Assembly: GCA_940337035.1 (NCBI GenBank)
Contig: OW679202.1
Location: 47,323,763-47,387,762 of the forward strand
Direction of reading: 5' to 3'
From: Agriotes lineatus
Lineage: Eukaryota > Arthropoda > Insecta > Coleoptera > Elateridae
DNA length: 64,000 nucleotides
Position numbers and translations under genes: made by a program. The notes below the pieces were generated by a model. That model was not told where the DNA came from, made no database searches, and saw only the letters and a program-made list of their open reading frames with translations. Below are positions 1 to 12,700 of this stretch, piece after piece (within the stretch, counting starts at the first letter, position 1; each line of letters begins with the position of its first letter).

Positions 1-125
1 CATGGAATCCCTATCCATATCCACCTTGAATACCAGAAATTTCAAGAATTACTTCAATTCTTCTATTCCCTGTACTCGGTCTTGAAAATGACGTGTTGCC
101 TATTTCCACTTCACTCTGTAGGATG
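1..125. repeat. Diverged direct repeat, copy A
   Basis: This stretch begins CATGGAATCCCTATC and runs through CTTGAAAATGAC to CCACTTCACTCT. It matches 2336-2460 in the same orientation, by eye at roughly three quarters identity. The two copies bracket about 2.2 kb. It may be one unit of the old repeat family seen between 2280 and 6320. No coding potential was recognised. Confidence 0.6.
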
Positions 126-2335
126 TTGATATCCGGGACTCAAGGACCCTGCAAACAGCTCGCGGACATAGTAATCCCTCGTAGTGTGAGTGATGCAAGG
201 AGCTAAAACCTACACACGATGTAAATAAAAATAAACAGACATTTACTTTCAATCTCAATACACTACTCTCAAATAACTTCTTGAAAATTATATTTTTGCG
301 TTCTCCGATAACATGGAACATGCCAAAAATGTTTTCATCTTTACTTAAAATTGTTGACATGTTATTTTGAAACTGGTGTAAATATTTACTTAACCAGTTC
401 GATCTGCATTCATAATGGAGAAAATCCTAGCAGACACGTACGTTTTCAAATATGTCGAAAAGGTGTTGATATAGTTCAAAAGATGTTATTAATTGAAAAT
501 TAAATGTTGAATTTTAGTCAAAGAGTTAACGTCTGTTTCGCAACATAATTAGACGTTGATTTTTAGTAATTCTTTTTATTGTGTGCGTAATTATTCAGTT
601 CATTAAACGTGTTGGCTATGACGTTTATTGAACGTGTTTATATGACGCCGATATGTCGTTGATGTTAAGAGCTTTAGTAGTCGAATCTTAACGTCGATAT
701 AACGCTGTTTCAGCAAGGTGATAATAACGTTTTTGTATTACTTTTTTATGTCCTTGATTTTAAGTGCTTTTTAGGCCAGCAGTTAACGTTAAACGTTGAC
801 ATGACGTTCACAAAAACACGCCATTCTTCAGTAATGTAGGCAAGGAACACGTGCGCTCGGCGCGTTTATTACGCGTAATGTTATTGCTTACATGATAATG
901 CCGACCAATTGAAACATATTACGCAATATCCTTACAAGCCGTTATTTCCCTTTGCCTGATGATCTGGATTAACTGTTTAGGTCGCCATTTGTGTTGCTGA
1001 TAAAATCAAAAAATATGTGACGTGTGTTTATTATTCCAGTTGATATAAGGCTAGCAGAATATGTTGCATTAGCAGAATATATGCTAGGTAATATGTCCTA
1101 TGTTCCACTAAGCTCATTTTTCCCCATTCAAGATAAAACGGCTGTCCACTTTGGGTGGAACTATACTGAGTTGAAGCAGTCACCCGATCTGTTTCATTCG
1201 TTTATCAAATAAAGTCGCCGTTTTATGCAATTGGACTAGGCACAATAAATATTATTAAGAAAAACGTTAAGTTCTTCTGTCGTTAATACTGGACGTAAAT
1301 AAAATGTCAATTTTGTATCAAGTAAAACGTTGTGTCAACGTAAAATACAAGTTGAAGTTGTGATTAAAACGTAACGTGCTTATAACGTTAGCACTTAACT
1401 AAAATATGGAGTTAAAACAATACAACATTGTTTTAATGCATAATGCAGGTACATTTTCTGTTGAAAAAGCAACGAAATTACAACGTTAACATATGGGTGA
1501 TAATTGTGCAATAACATGACGTTCACAATATGTCGATTTGGCAACCAAACGTAAAAAGCACATTAAATAGTCGGTAACAATGATGAAAACTTACGTACCT
1601 ATTTGGATGGCGATTATAACATCCACAGATAAGGGTCTTGTTTGGTCATGACTTAAACATTAAAAGACCGTCATAGGCTGACGTAGAATCAACCACATAA
1701 TATTGAAAAACTGGTTGATTTTCGCGACACTTCGACGTTAATATAACGTTTTGTCCAAAGTTATGTTTCAACTTTAGTTCAACTTGCCTGTGCACACTTG
1801 GTGAGAGGAACCAACAATATTTTGTGAAATCGTACAAGAATTTTTACCTACACTCTGTCCAATGAATTGATTTGATTGATTTAAATCGTATGTATGACTA
1901 CAGCGAAATATCGTCGTACAAAAGACTCTCATCAACATTATCTGTTTTGTAGATATTCTTGGCTCCCAATACATTTTCATGTTACAAATTGTCAATTTTT
2001 TTTTATATTTACATGTGTAAAACATTTGAACGAGGAATTTTCACATACAATTAAAGTAACAATGAACAAATTTATTATGTTACCACAAGTGAGCAGCGTA
2101 AGTAATAATTTCATGGCAGTTCAAGAAATCACATTTTTTTGCTGTTTGGTCCGTGCTAAAGTGTGTCCGTGTCTGCCTTCATTATTTCCTGTATTAGGTC
2201 AATTTATTCTCCTAGAACTTCTTCTATATTTTAGACCTTAACATTTAGTCTTCATTTTCTATCCTCTTCACTTAGGTTTTTCAATATTGTATCTTGCTCA
2301 TTTCTATTTTACTATATTTCTATAAGGGTTTCCAG
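126..2335. other. Gene-free stretch with ACGTT-rich core
   Basis: No gene, RNA or transposase could be recognised. Reading frames are short and unrelated to known families. Between about 480 and 1770 the sequence is crowded with AACGT, ACGTT and the palindrome AACGTT (about 20 sites), for example near 785-805, 1326-1390 and 1733-1750. Copies of TGACGTTCAC occur near 803 and 1518. This looks like decayed repeat or satellite-like DNA, but no unit length could be fixed. Confidence 0.5.
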
Positions 2336-2460
2336 CATGGAATCCCTATCTATATCAGTTTGAATATCAGAGTTTTCAAGAACTACTTACTTCACTTCTT
2401 TCACTCTCTTTACTTGATCTTGAAAATGACATGAGTTGCTCATCTCCACTTCACTCTATC
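2336..2460. repeat. Diverged direct repeat, copy B
   Basis: This is the partner of positions 1-125. It has the same opening CATGGAATCCCTATC and the shared internal words TTTTCAAGAA, CTTGAAAATGACAT and CCACTTCACTCT. Further weak relatives start near 3705. Confidence 0.6.
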
Positions 2461-2479
2461 TTGAATAACATGGTTTTCA

Positions 2480-3930
2480 TGAATTGTTTATCTCTCAAAA
2501 CGGGTTCCAATATAGATTGCAATATTCTTATTATTCCTTTTCTCTTCCCTTCCTGTTAACTCAGTTTTTCTCTTTCTTTTTGCGGAGCAGAAGCTCAGCT
2601 TTCAAATCATGTTTTGGTTGTCATCCATTTTACCATTCTACTTTACCTCACGCTCTTCAAATGGTCTTTTCAATTGAACATCTATGCATTTTCCTATTCT
2701 CTAGGCTTGACTTCTTAGTTTCACTTTACTTCATCCATTTTGAGATACTGTTAACCTGTACCATCCCAACATATAGCTGAAAGTGCGTCTGTTCCATTTG
2801 AAAAATTGCTGATGCATGTACTTACTCTCCCTAGAAAAATTGTTTGAAGTTAAATCACAATACCTAGTGGCAAATATTTTTTAAAACTACACAGTCATAT
2901 ATTCTTAATTTCTGAAAATTGTTACTTTTGCATAGCTTACTATTGGGAGGCCGAGTTAGGTACTTGTTTAATATAATCTCTTAGCGATCATCCATTTTAT
3001 TATTCTCACTTTTTCCATTTTCTCCTCATAGTGTTTGCAATACTGCATCTTACTCATTTACACTTTATTATGCCTCTACAAAATCTTCTCGATCCACTTA
3101 TCTCTTGATTGCCACAATTTTCAACAATGACTCCACTCCTCCCATTTATTTATTTATTTATTTATTTATTTATTTTAATTGGGTAAATAACAGGTTGACA
3201 CGCAAAAGCATCAACCCAATTACAATTTACCACTACATACATTTATAATCATAATATTACATTGAAAGTCATGCCATTCAATGAAAAAAGCACAAGTTTG
3301 GTACCAATGACAAGTGAATGTAATAAAATATACATGAATAGTAATAATAAATATTAAAAACTAAAACATGTAGGAGAGGAGTGCAGGAGAAGTAAAAAGC
3401 ATATGTGATATGGCTTTCACCAACAATATGAAAAGACTTGCTTTACTTGGAATTTATAATACCCTATCTTGCTTATCTCCACTTTTATGTCTTGAATGTC
3501 ACAGTTTTCACAAACAGCTTCATGATTTGGTCTCTCAGGTTTGTCGTATGTAAGTGTAATATTCTTATTACGCCCGAGTTATTGCTAATTTGCTTTATTT
3601 TTCTTGAGATGTAGAGATCCCGCTCTCATACCATCTAATGCTATTTAGTCACCTACTTTGCCACATCCTCTCTTCATAGTGCATGATTATACTTTTCATA
3701 CTCACTTATGTTTTTAATATTATGGTTTTCAAGAATTATTTCACTTCTTCTATTTTCTCCATTTGGATTTGATAATGTCATGTCCTGCTCATCTCTACTT
3801 CATTATGCCTCCACAAATTGCTTCATTTCTGCTTCTCAGGTGTATCCCAATGTTCTCATTATCCTTTTAGTTTTTAAATTCTTTCAGTTTCATTTACTTT
3901 ATCCTTTTTGAGACGCAGACAGCTTTCATA
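2480..3930. repeat. Old diverged tandem repeat family, block 1
   Basis: Several phrases recur in the same order. CCAATGT or CCAATATAG is followed by (T/A)ATTCTCATTATTCC, then a TTTTGAGATGCAGA-like word, then a TCATCCATTTT(G/A)CCATTCT-like word. Instances start near 2507, 2620, 2985, 3530 and 3838. The order suggests units of a few hundred bases that have drifted apart. No function is suggested. Some minus-strand readings resemble LINE C-terminal phrases, too weakly to call. Confidence 0.45.
3145..3176. repeat. (TTTA)n microsatellite
   Basis: About eight uninterrupted TTTA units are followed by TTAATTGGG. A nearby TAATTGGGTAAAT and CCCAATTACAATTTA form a weak inverted pair. The tract may be the tail of a minus-strand retroposon, but no body was recognised. 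Confidence 0.8.
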
Positions 3931-4060
3931 ACATCCATAGCTAAAGGTCAGCTTAAGTGGGCCTGGCCTGACCCATTAGCTTGTTCTCCTGAGGATAATT
4001 GTTAGTTAAAATATGTTGTACAAATGCCATTAAAAGGGAACCTAAATAGCAGAATGATTA

Positions 4061-5231
4061 TCTTATAGGCTATATATTTCTAAAAGTCCTGACTGACTCA
4101 CTCACTCACTCATCAACGCCCAGCCCAAACCCTTGGACCTAGAAAGCTGAAATTTTGCACAGAGGTTCCCTTTATGATGTATACAAGGAATAAGGAAGGA
4201 TATTTCGAAATTCAACCCCTAAAGGGGTAAAATGGGGGTTCCAATTTTGTATGGAGAAATAATATTAAATAGACATTTCGACTTGAAACTTCGTAGGAGT
4301 ACTCCTAAAAACAAATAATCAATCACGTATTTCGTGATTTTCCGAAAATCAACCCCTTAGGGGGTGAAATGCGGTAAGTAAGCCTAAAAATCGATATGGG
4401 TGTCGTTATTGAGGTTTTTTGGGACGTTGATTGCGAAAATTACATTTATTTTTAAGTCCAAGACGGTGAACATGACATAAGGGAAGAAACGGGACGGGAC
4501 GGGACTAGACTGGACGGAACGGGACGGACTGGACGGGACGGGACTGAGCGGGACGGGACTGGACGGGAAGGGAAGGGACGGAACGGGACGGGACGGGGCA
4601 AAGCGGGACGGGGCGGGGCGGGACGGATCGGGGCGGGGCGGGACGGACGGGACGGAAAGGGAAGGAAAAGGATGGGATGGAAGGGGAGGGGATGGGATGG
4701 AAGGGGAGGGGCGGGACGGGACGGGACGGGACTGGACGGGAGGGAAAGGGGCGGGACGGGACGGGACGGGAAGGGTCGAGACGGGGCGGGGCGGGGCGGA
4801 ACGGGATGATACGGAAAGGAAAGGGAAGGAATGGGATGGAAGGGGAAGGGACGGGACGGGACGGGAAGGTACGGGACTGGACGGGAAGGGACTGAACAGG
4901 AAGGGACTGGACGGAAAAGGAAGGGACGGGACGAAAAGGAACGAGACGGGACGGGATGGAAAGGGAAGGGGAGGGAAGGAATGGGATGGAAGGGAAGGGG
5001 AGGGAAGGAATGGGATGGAAGGGGAGAGGCGGGACGGGACGAGACGGGACGGAACGGGACGGGACGGGACGGAACGGGACGGAATGGGACGGTACGGAGA
5101 CGGGGACGGAGAAAGGGACGGGGACGGGGATAGGATGGGATGGGATGGAATGGGATGACAGAAAATAATTAGTCATTATTTAATACACAAATAACGAACC
5201 TCGCGCGAACGAAGTCGCGGGTAAAAGCTAG
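4061..5231 (+). mobile_element. Non-autonomous Helitron-like element with satellite cargo
   Basis: The element starts TCTTATAGG directly after an A and ends with CTAG directly before a T, which is the Helitron A|T insertion rule. Eight bases before CTAG sits a hairpin with stem CGCGA/TCGCG and a 6-nt loop, as expected of a Helitron 3' end. The left part (4061-4486) is homologous to 29705-29990. The right part is largely a GGGAC-type satellite. No Rep/helicase coding region is present, so movement would need enzymes from elsewhere. The family call rests on the ends and the second copy. Confidence 0.72.
4488..5158 (+). repeat. GGGAC-type pentanucleotide satellite
   Basis: About 670 bp consists of variants of GGGAC (GGGAA, GGGAT, GGGGC, GGAAC), purine-rich on the plus strand. 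Because the period is five and stop codons cannot easily form, several long open frames exist on both strands, up to 223 codons. They encode only Pro/Ser/Val/Arg or Gly/Arg/Asp/Glu repeats and are artefacts. The many G-runs could form G-quadruplexes or triplex DNA; that is inference. Confidence 0.9.
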
Positions 5232-6299
5232 TTTTAAATAAACACATTTTTATATTTAAAAGTAGTACTACACATCCTATGAACAAAAAAAAAGTTTATC
5301 AAGGGTGCCTTTGGCACTTTGACGTCATGCGTGTATTACAAAACAAAAAAATATGAAGCTGTCATTTGAAATTTGTTACAAAGTGAGATTACTATCTCCT
5401 TTTTCTGCAGGCTTTGGAAATATTACCGGTGCGTTTATTATGATAAGTCTTGGTCATGTTACGATATTGACCATTGTCTATAAAATGTCAGTGACAAGAA
5501 TTAGGTATAATTTTCTGGTGTTATAATACACATGACTTAAAATTCCAAAGGATCTTTGATGAATTGTCTCTTTGCTCATACCAAAGTATATGCTCTTTGC
5601 TCATACTATATTTTCTTGTTTTTTAAAGTCCACCGAACAGTTGTGGCGTGTCCATGGTTCACTCAGTTTTGATACCCTGACTATGTAGAAACCTGATATG
5701 ATCTCTTAGTGATCATCCATTTTGCGTTTGCAACACCACATCTTGCTCAGCTACGCTTTACTATGTCTCAATTACTGCAGTTGCTTCATTTCGTTATCCT
5801 TCAGGTGCTCCCCAATGTATATGCTAGGGTTCTCAATGTTCTTTTAATATTGACCTCCTGTTGGGTTCATACCTTACGTTTTGGATGCCACCAAACGTTT
5901 CACTTCCAACTCTGTTTCTCACAGTGTGCCCCATATGAATTGTAATAATCTCATTATTCATCTTTAGTGAGATGCAGAAGTTTTCATATCATCTTCTGGT
6001 GGTCACTCATTTTGCCATTCTTTCTATATTGCTTTAGCAATTTCAGTGTTTTGTTTATAATTACTTAAATATCCCTCGAAAATCACCATTTTCAGAAATG
6101 ATTTCAAGTTTACCGGTTTCTCCAAGTGTGTTCCAATGTAGATTGTAATGATCTCATTATTATTTCAGTTTTGAGTTCCTATTACTTTCAATTTGCCTAA
6201 ATGATCTTGAGATGTAGATGCACAGTTTTCATACCGTATATTATTTTGCTTCTATTTCTCTCCAAGTGTGTGTCATGTCAATGCAGAGCACAATATTCT
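5232..6299. repeat. Intergenic, with block 2 of the diverged repeat family
   Basis: 5232-5690 shows nothing recognisable. From about 5700 the words seen in block 1 return: GTGATCATCCATTTTGC near 5709, a CCAATGTATATG word near 5812, AATAATCTCATTATTC near 5943, and TTCCAATGTAGATTGTAATG near 6132. They suggest at least three more drifted units. No gene is supported. Confidence 0.4.
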
Positions 6300-8445
6300 C
6301 ATTATTCTCTGGTTTTATTCTGTGCCATTATTTTGATTTCCCACCACGTCTTCCTTTGACTGTCTATCTCTTTATTTGTGGTTTCCCTCCATGTCATTTT
6401 GGGCCTTCCTCTGGCCCGACTCCCGTGGAGGTTCCAGTCGAGTGCCATTTTTGCATGTTGTTTGGCTCTCTTCTTAAAGTGTCCTATATCCAATTCCATT
6501 TTCTTTGTCTTATTTCCAGTTTCAGTCCTTTTTGATTTGTTGTAAGCCAGAGATCTTCATTTGGCACGTAGTCTGATCACTTTATTCTCTTATAAATATC
6601 TGTAGTTGGTTTTCTAGGATTTGGGTCATTTTCCACATTTCGCACCCATATAGTAGGACAGACTTGACAGTGGTATTTACGATATGTAGTTTCGTTTTTC
6701 TCGTCAGCTGTGAGGAGTTCCATATTTCTTTTAACATTCCAAATGCTTGTTTAGCTTTCTTTATTTTTTGTGTTATGTTTGTATTGGTGCCCTCATCTTT
6801 AGTAATAAAGCTGCCTAAGTAGCTCTATTCTTCCGTCTCTTGTATAAGTTCTCCATTTACTTCAAATGACTGGTGCTTGTTGGTGCCTATTCGTATGGAC
6901 TTTGTTTTGTTTATGTTAATATCTAACCCCACTAATTTACATTTCTCTGTGTTTTTGTTAAGTTTTGTTTGCATGGCTTGGAAGGTGTGTGACAACAAAC
7001 AAATATCATCTGCATAATCAAGATCATTAAGATATTTGTCTAAGCCCCATCTTATTCCGTTTGTTTCAAAGTTTGCATTCTTTAGTGGCCAATCTAAAAC
7101 AATGTTCAATAACAGTGGTGATAAGGGGCACCCTTGCTTTACCCCTGCCCTAATATATATTTGTTTCTGTGGAGCCCTCTGCTTTTTGTTCCTTGGTATA
7201 GTGCTTTTATCATTTCTATGATCTTTAGGGGCACGCCTATTAACTCCATGATGTGCTGCGTGACTTAGGGAGTCGAAGGCTCTCTGAAAGTCGATAAATA
7301 CTAGGTAGAGCGGGATTCTCCATTCTACAGATTGTTCCACTATGATTCTGAGGGCATTTATATGGCCAATGCAGGACTTATTCAGCCGGAATCCTGCTTG
7401 TTCTATTGGTAGTTTAGGTTCTAGTTTCTAGTACTTCCTCCATCCTACTTCATATGACCTGTGCGAGGATCTTGTTCACACTGTTCAGGAGTGTAATATC
7501 ACGCCAGTTGCCGCACTTTGTACTATCACCTTTTTTTGGGAGTTTAGTTATAATACCTTTCTTACAGTCTTCTGGTATTATTTCTGTGTTCCACACTTCT
7601 TCTAGTATAGGTTTCATTTGAGACGAAATGTATATCTGCTTTTAGTAGTTCTGCACAAATACCATCCGGTCCTGCTGTTTCGCCATCTTTCAGTTGCATA
7701 ATTTCTTTTTTAATTTCCTTGATTGTAGGTGTGTTTATATCTATTCGGAGTTCCTCCTCTTAGTCACCTACTGTGGCCTCAGTGTGTGTTGGTTCACTTA
7801 TGAGTTTGTTAAAATGCTGTTCTCACCTTTCTAGCTGTTTGTCTTCTTCTGTTATCAATTTCCCATCTTCTCTTATAGGTTTGTTATTATTATACATTTT
7901 ATTTGCTAGTTTTCTTGTAATTCTATTTTTGTTTTTTCCTGCTTGTTGAGCAAGGTTTGTCTCTTCGCGAAGATCGTTTCACTCTGATGTTTATGTTTTG
8001 ATATGAGTCCGCTGATTGTCGTTTTTCTGCATCGGTGTTTGCTTGGTTTATCATTTGTTTCATGTTCTTTCTTTCTGCTATTAGTTTCCAAGTATCCGTT
8101 TATATCCATTCTTTCTTATGTTTTTGCTCTACTTCTAGAGTTGCCTTGCTCACCTCGATTATGTTGTTTTTTAACTCTTTCCAGCTGTTTGTTTGTTGCT
8201 CTCTTTGTTTATTTGCTAATGCTTCTCTGTATTTTTCCAGGGTAGATTGGGTTTTCAACCTTCCCACATTAAATATCTCTTGAACTGCCCCGGGGTATAT
8301 GCTTTTGTGCATTGCTATTTTCATTCTTCTTTCACCTATTAGCAATTGGTGGTCACTGGCAGCGTCAGCTCCTTGTTTACTCCGAACATCTAGTAGTGAT
8401 GTGCGCCACCTTCTGTTGATTGCAATGTGGTCTCTTTGCATAGTT
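6300..8445 (-). pseudogene. Degraded LINE: endonuclease end, reverse transcriptase and tail
   Basis: Read 5' to 3' on the minus strand, this is a broken LINE ORF2. About 8441-8250 gives the end of an endonuclease-like domain (INRRWRTSLLDVR, GADAASDHQLL). 7906-8240 is a linker. 7340-6825 is the palm of the reverse transcriptase, with FIDFQRAFDSLSH (motif A), GVKQGCPLSPLLL (motif B) and YADDICLLS (the catalytic YxDD). 6499-6302 is the typical tail with RARGRPKMTWR. Frameshifts and stops separate the blocks. The 5' half of the endonuclease is missing, as in 5'-truncated insertions. It resembles the RTE-like LINEs common in invertebrates. It is not functional. Confidence 0.8.
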
Positions 8446-8609
8446 GATGTTTATTTGTTATGAAGTTGTAATTGTTATTCCATAATATAACATGGAGGTA
8501 ATTTGAAACTGCTGCACTTTTGTTATATTGTGGGTGTCATTGATAGTTAATATTCTGGTCACACATTTGCATGCCAAAGAATTTAAGATATATAATCTGT
8601 CTAATTGTT

Positions 8610-8870
8610 TTATTATAAACAGTATATTTACAACAAAATTACATATTTTAATATTACCATAGACTGGATTTTCCTGATTGATATTTTCATACTAAATTAT
8701 TTTGCAGTTTTTTAAAGGTAATTATGTTATCCTCATTCTCTGTTGAAAAACATCATATCGTCAGCGTAGCACATTATTCTATCTCACTCTTTCCCATCTT
8801 ATATCCCAACTTCATCGTAACATCTTTTGTTTCTCTCTCTATGACATTAACCACTATAGGGTTCCTACTG
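8610..8870 (-). pseudogene. Reverse transcriptase relic (YADD motif)
   Basis: On the minus strand, CYADDMMFFNRE at about 8775-8740 is a LINE motif C. It is preceded by VTMKLGYKMGKSEIE (near 8815) and followed by frameshifted text like a LINE thumb. Stops and shifts are frequent. It does not overlap the neighbouring LINE and looks like a separate, older fragment. Confidence 0.5.
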
Positions 8871-9707
8871 TCACTTTAGCAGCTGCCCCTCGACATAAAT
8901 ACTTCCTTTATACGCTTATGGTTTATTTTATTTGTGCTTCACTTGCTTTATTGTAGTTATAATCTTGCCGTTAATGTTATTTTTATGTAATCTGTACTTC
9001 GAGGAAACAATTATACGATACTTGAAATAATTAGATTTATTACGTAATATACATATATTTCTATATTTCTGCTGTACAAATTTACAGAATTTTGTTGACT
9101 TATAATTTGAACTACATAAACAACCATTGTCTTAAGAAGGATTTTTATAAAACCTAAAAGTACGCAATACGAATTAAAATAGAGAGCTGGTAGGAACTGT
9201 AACAGTTGCTGATACATATCCCTCCTGCTTAGCGTCTTTTTTGATCAGATAATTGACAAGATCAACTGTAGAAGGTAAAATAACATACAATGACTATCAG
9301 TTTCTCCATTAATTAGTCTACAATTATTTACAGCCTGACAATACACTCTAATACAATGTTAGAGGCTGGACATCTCTACATAAATATATTATTTGTATTT
9401 TAGAAAATTTAATCTTCAAAAATATTAATTATAGTTACTATTGATATGGTCATCATTAGGTACACATATGTAGAAATATTCTATACGAAAACAGTTGTCA
9501 TTTTAAGCACAGAGACTCGTTAAGTATAAAAACCTTTTAAATAAAATACTATACTGTTGAACTAAGTCAGACTAGTAAGTTAAAAATCAGATCACAATAA
9601 AATAAACATTGTCAAAAATAGTTATATTTACTGGGCGTTACATTAAGTCTACTATCTGGAATGTATGCTTTTACCTACAGTAGTAAGATTACGTAGAGAA
9701 ATTGGTC
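8871..9707. other. Downstream flank of PHM, probable 3' UTR region
   Basis: The sequence is AT-rich and has no recognisable coding region. It lies immediately 3' of the PHM stop codon on the minus strand, so part of it is probably the 3' untranslated region. A minus-strand AATAAA occurs near 9038, but the polyadenylation site cannot be assigned by eye. Confidence 0.35.
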
Positions 9708-12700
9708 TCAGTTTAAAGTTGATGCTTCTTTCTCGGGAATGTGGTTTAAATTATTTTCAGGGTTATCCCAATAAAAATATGGAGGACCTTGTGTGAAGCA
9801 GTATTTCATATCCAAGGGTGTGCCATGCTCCACATAGTACATTAAGTAGAAATTGCACATTTCATCAGCATTCGTAGCACTAAAAAATAATACATTTGTA
9901 AAAATATATAAATGTTTAATACAACACATATTTGTTTAAAATCTATCACAAAATTGATAATTGAAAAACAATGCATTTCTGAAGTTCTATATCATTCAAG
10001 TTGTAGGTTTGTTGGTCATCACAATCAATTCATGAATATTATTGCTCCATGTAAGTTAAAAGACAATTAAAACTAAATAAACTTTTTTAGATCTATATTA
10101 TATAGTTTTGAAAGTAAAAATAACACATACCTACTATTTAGAACTAGGTGTAACGGCAAGGATAAGCTCATGATACAGTTATTTATTAAAACACCGACTG
10201 CCAAAGCTTTTTCTGTATACGAGACTCCGACGCCAATTTCAGTTTAAATCATAATGTCGTAGTTGGCGTATGTAACAGAAAATTATTCGCGACAGCCAAC
10301 TGCGCGTTAACAAAAACCTAAAATTTGGCTACGACGAGACCACTTCACTGAATAAAAGCTTGAACACTATGCCAATATGAGTGACTTGAGATTTTAAGAC
10401 TTCTAACGACGCTGACAAATTTGTGTAGAAGAGTGTTTTAATGTTTTAAATAAATAAAATATTTTGGAGGCTTTCATGGCCATCGTCATTGAGTAACGAA
10501 CGACTTTCGGGATTGGACCGTCTCATTATTGAGAACTTGAGTTATTTGATCTCAAGAATGACACGGTTCAATCCCGGAAGTCGCTTGTTACTTAAATAAA
10601 ATATTTTTTGTTTAATTTCTCATATACTGTAAATAATTTTTGTTTTTTGAAGTCGTGGTGGATTTTTCATTCTTATCCCAGAAGATCACTTAAATTACGC
10701 TTATTTGCTACGAACATACTCGCCAAATACGAGTTAACTTGTATTTGGCAGTCAACTTGCTAATGTTGCAGTATCACAAAACAAAGTTTATGTGAAGGGA
10801 ATTGAATTTCTATTATCATTATATTTATGCATTAAGAGATTGGTATACTATTTCTTAATAAAATTTAAGATAAAGATAAATAAGTTCTGAGAAATGACTT
10901 AAAAATATCTTGGTTACAGGCTAAAAAATTTGTTGTTTTACACTGTAAACTGGAAAAACCAGTGTCACAACGTCTAATTAAAATAAAAAATATGTAAACA
11001 TCAATTCAGTCGATATTATAGGAAAGTATATGCAGCCATCAAACATATTGACCAATACAGCGTGTCTCCGTGACTACCAGACATAGTAAAATCAACTATT
11101 GCCGTGTCTGTTTCTAAAAATGTGATTGTCACAAATGAAACAGCAGGTAGTTGAATTAATCAAACTTACATTACGGTCAGATTGCTGACACAATACTACT
11201 ATCAACATTTCATTATCAATATTATTTAGGGATAGTAATTACCTTGTATAAGTAATATTCAGTATAAAAGCATAAATATTTAGAATGTACGCAACGCAAA
11301 AATTAAATTGAAAGTAAGGTTAAGGTTTAGTGTTCCTGGGTAAACAAATGCAAACCATTTATTATTTTATAATAAGGAGTTATGTTAAAACATGCCTCCG
11401 TGTAATAGTCCTTTAGAGGTTCTAAATTTGTATGCCTTCGTGAAGTGTAAATTTTTGATTTTAGGAAGCCCCATAAGAAAAAATCATTGGGTGACAAATC
11501 TGGAAACCTTGGAGCCCAGTTAATAGGGCCTCCACGACCACACTATCTGTTGGGGAATACTTCGTTTAGGTAGTTTCGCACCTCTTTTGAATAGTGAGCA
11601 GGAGCTCCATCGTTCTAATACCATACTGTGTAGATATTATCAACTACTGCAGTAATAGCAGGGACTATTTGATTTTGTTCTGCTATTCAGGGTACCGTCG
11701 ATAAAGAGCAAACCTATTAAATTATCGCCCAATATTCTAACCCATACATTAAGACTTTTGTGGTATTGTGTATGTGTTTGCACATACACATGTTGATTAG
11801 TTTGGCTCCAATACCGATAATTTTGACGATTTGGTTCTCCATTTAATGTAAATGTACATTCGTCAGTGAAACAAATATTTTCTAGAAAATGTTCATCAGC
11901 ATGACATTTATTAAACATTAATTCACAAAAGGTGATTCGTTTTTCACTATCTGCTGCTAATAGCTCTTGCTGCGTGGAATATTTATAAGCAAAATATTTG
12001 TGTTTTTTAAGAGTATGGTGAACATACGAGCGACATACATCGAGATTATTTGCAATTTCCCTCACTAACATTAGGATCGGCTTCGACAGCTGCCAAAATA
12101 TCGATTTCGTTGTTAACATTCTGTTTTTCGTTTATATTCCTTTTGCAAAGGCTATTGACGCACCCAGTTTCTCGGAATGGTTGTACAATTCGTGCAACTG
12201 TGTGTTTGCAGGGAATAGGCCATTCATTAAAATAAACACTAAAAAGCCCGCAAGTTCTTCTCAAACTGTTACCTGCTAAATTCCATGTTACCATTTGAAT
12301 TTTTTTTCTGTTGTATATACATTTATTGTTAAGTATTTGAGAATGTAATATTAATTATTTAAAATAAATTTCCTTTAAATAATTATGTAATATAAAAATT
12401 ATTTGAGAGAAGTAAATTTCTGTTTGTTTTGGCCACTCAGAGAAAATATATAGCTCATGGCAATAGTTGATCCTTATATAATTTCCCAATGTTAATTTTG
12501 CCATGTCTGGTAGTCACTGAGACACACTGCGCATATAAATGTAATGGAAAAACCACTTGTTGTTATTGCAAGTGAAAAAACTATGGTAACATATTTACCC
12601 GACATGCGTATATGTTGTGCGGTCACTTTTCATGGTGCATCTTGCAGCCTATAAAATAAATAAACACGTTTTAATCAACTTTTTAACACAAAATTTGATT

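Noticed and set aside
4505..5176. A 223-codon Pro/Ser/Val/Arg-rich open frame on the minus strand and overlapping Gly/Arg-rich frames on the plus strand
   Set aside because: They are produced by a GGGAC-type pentanucleotide satellite in which stop codons rarely form. Several overlapping frames are open at once and there is no non-repeat domain.
2336..6320. Idea that the diverged repeats are zinc-finger arrays or LINE tails
   Set aside because: No Cys/His spacing is preserved, and the LINE-like words (for example KWR.A.H) are too short and scattered in stops to support a call.
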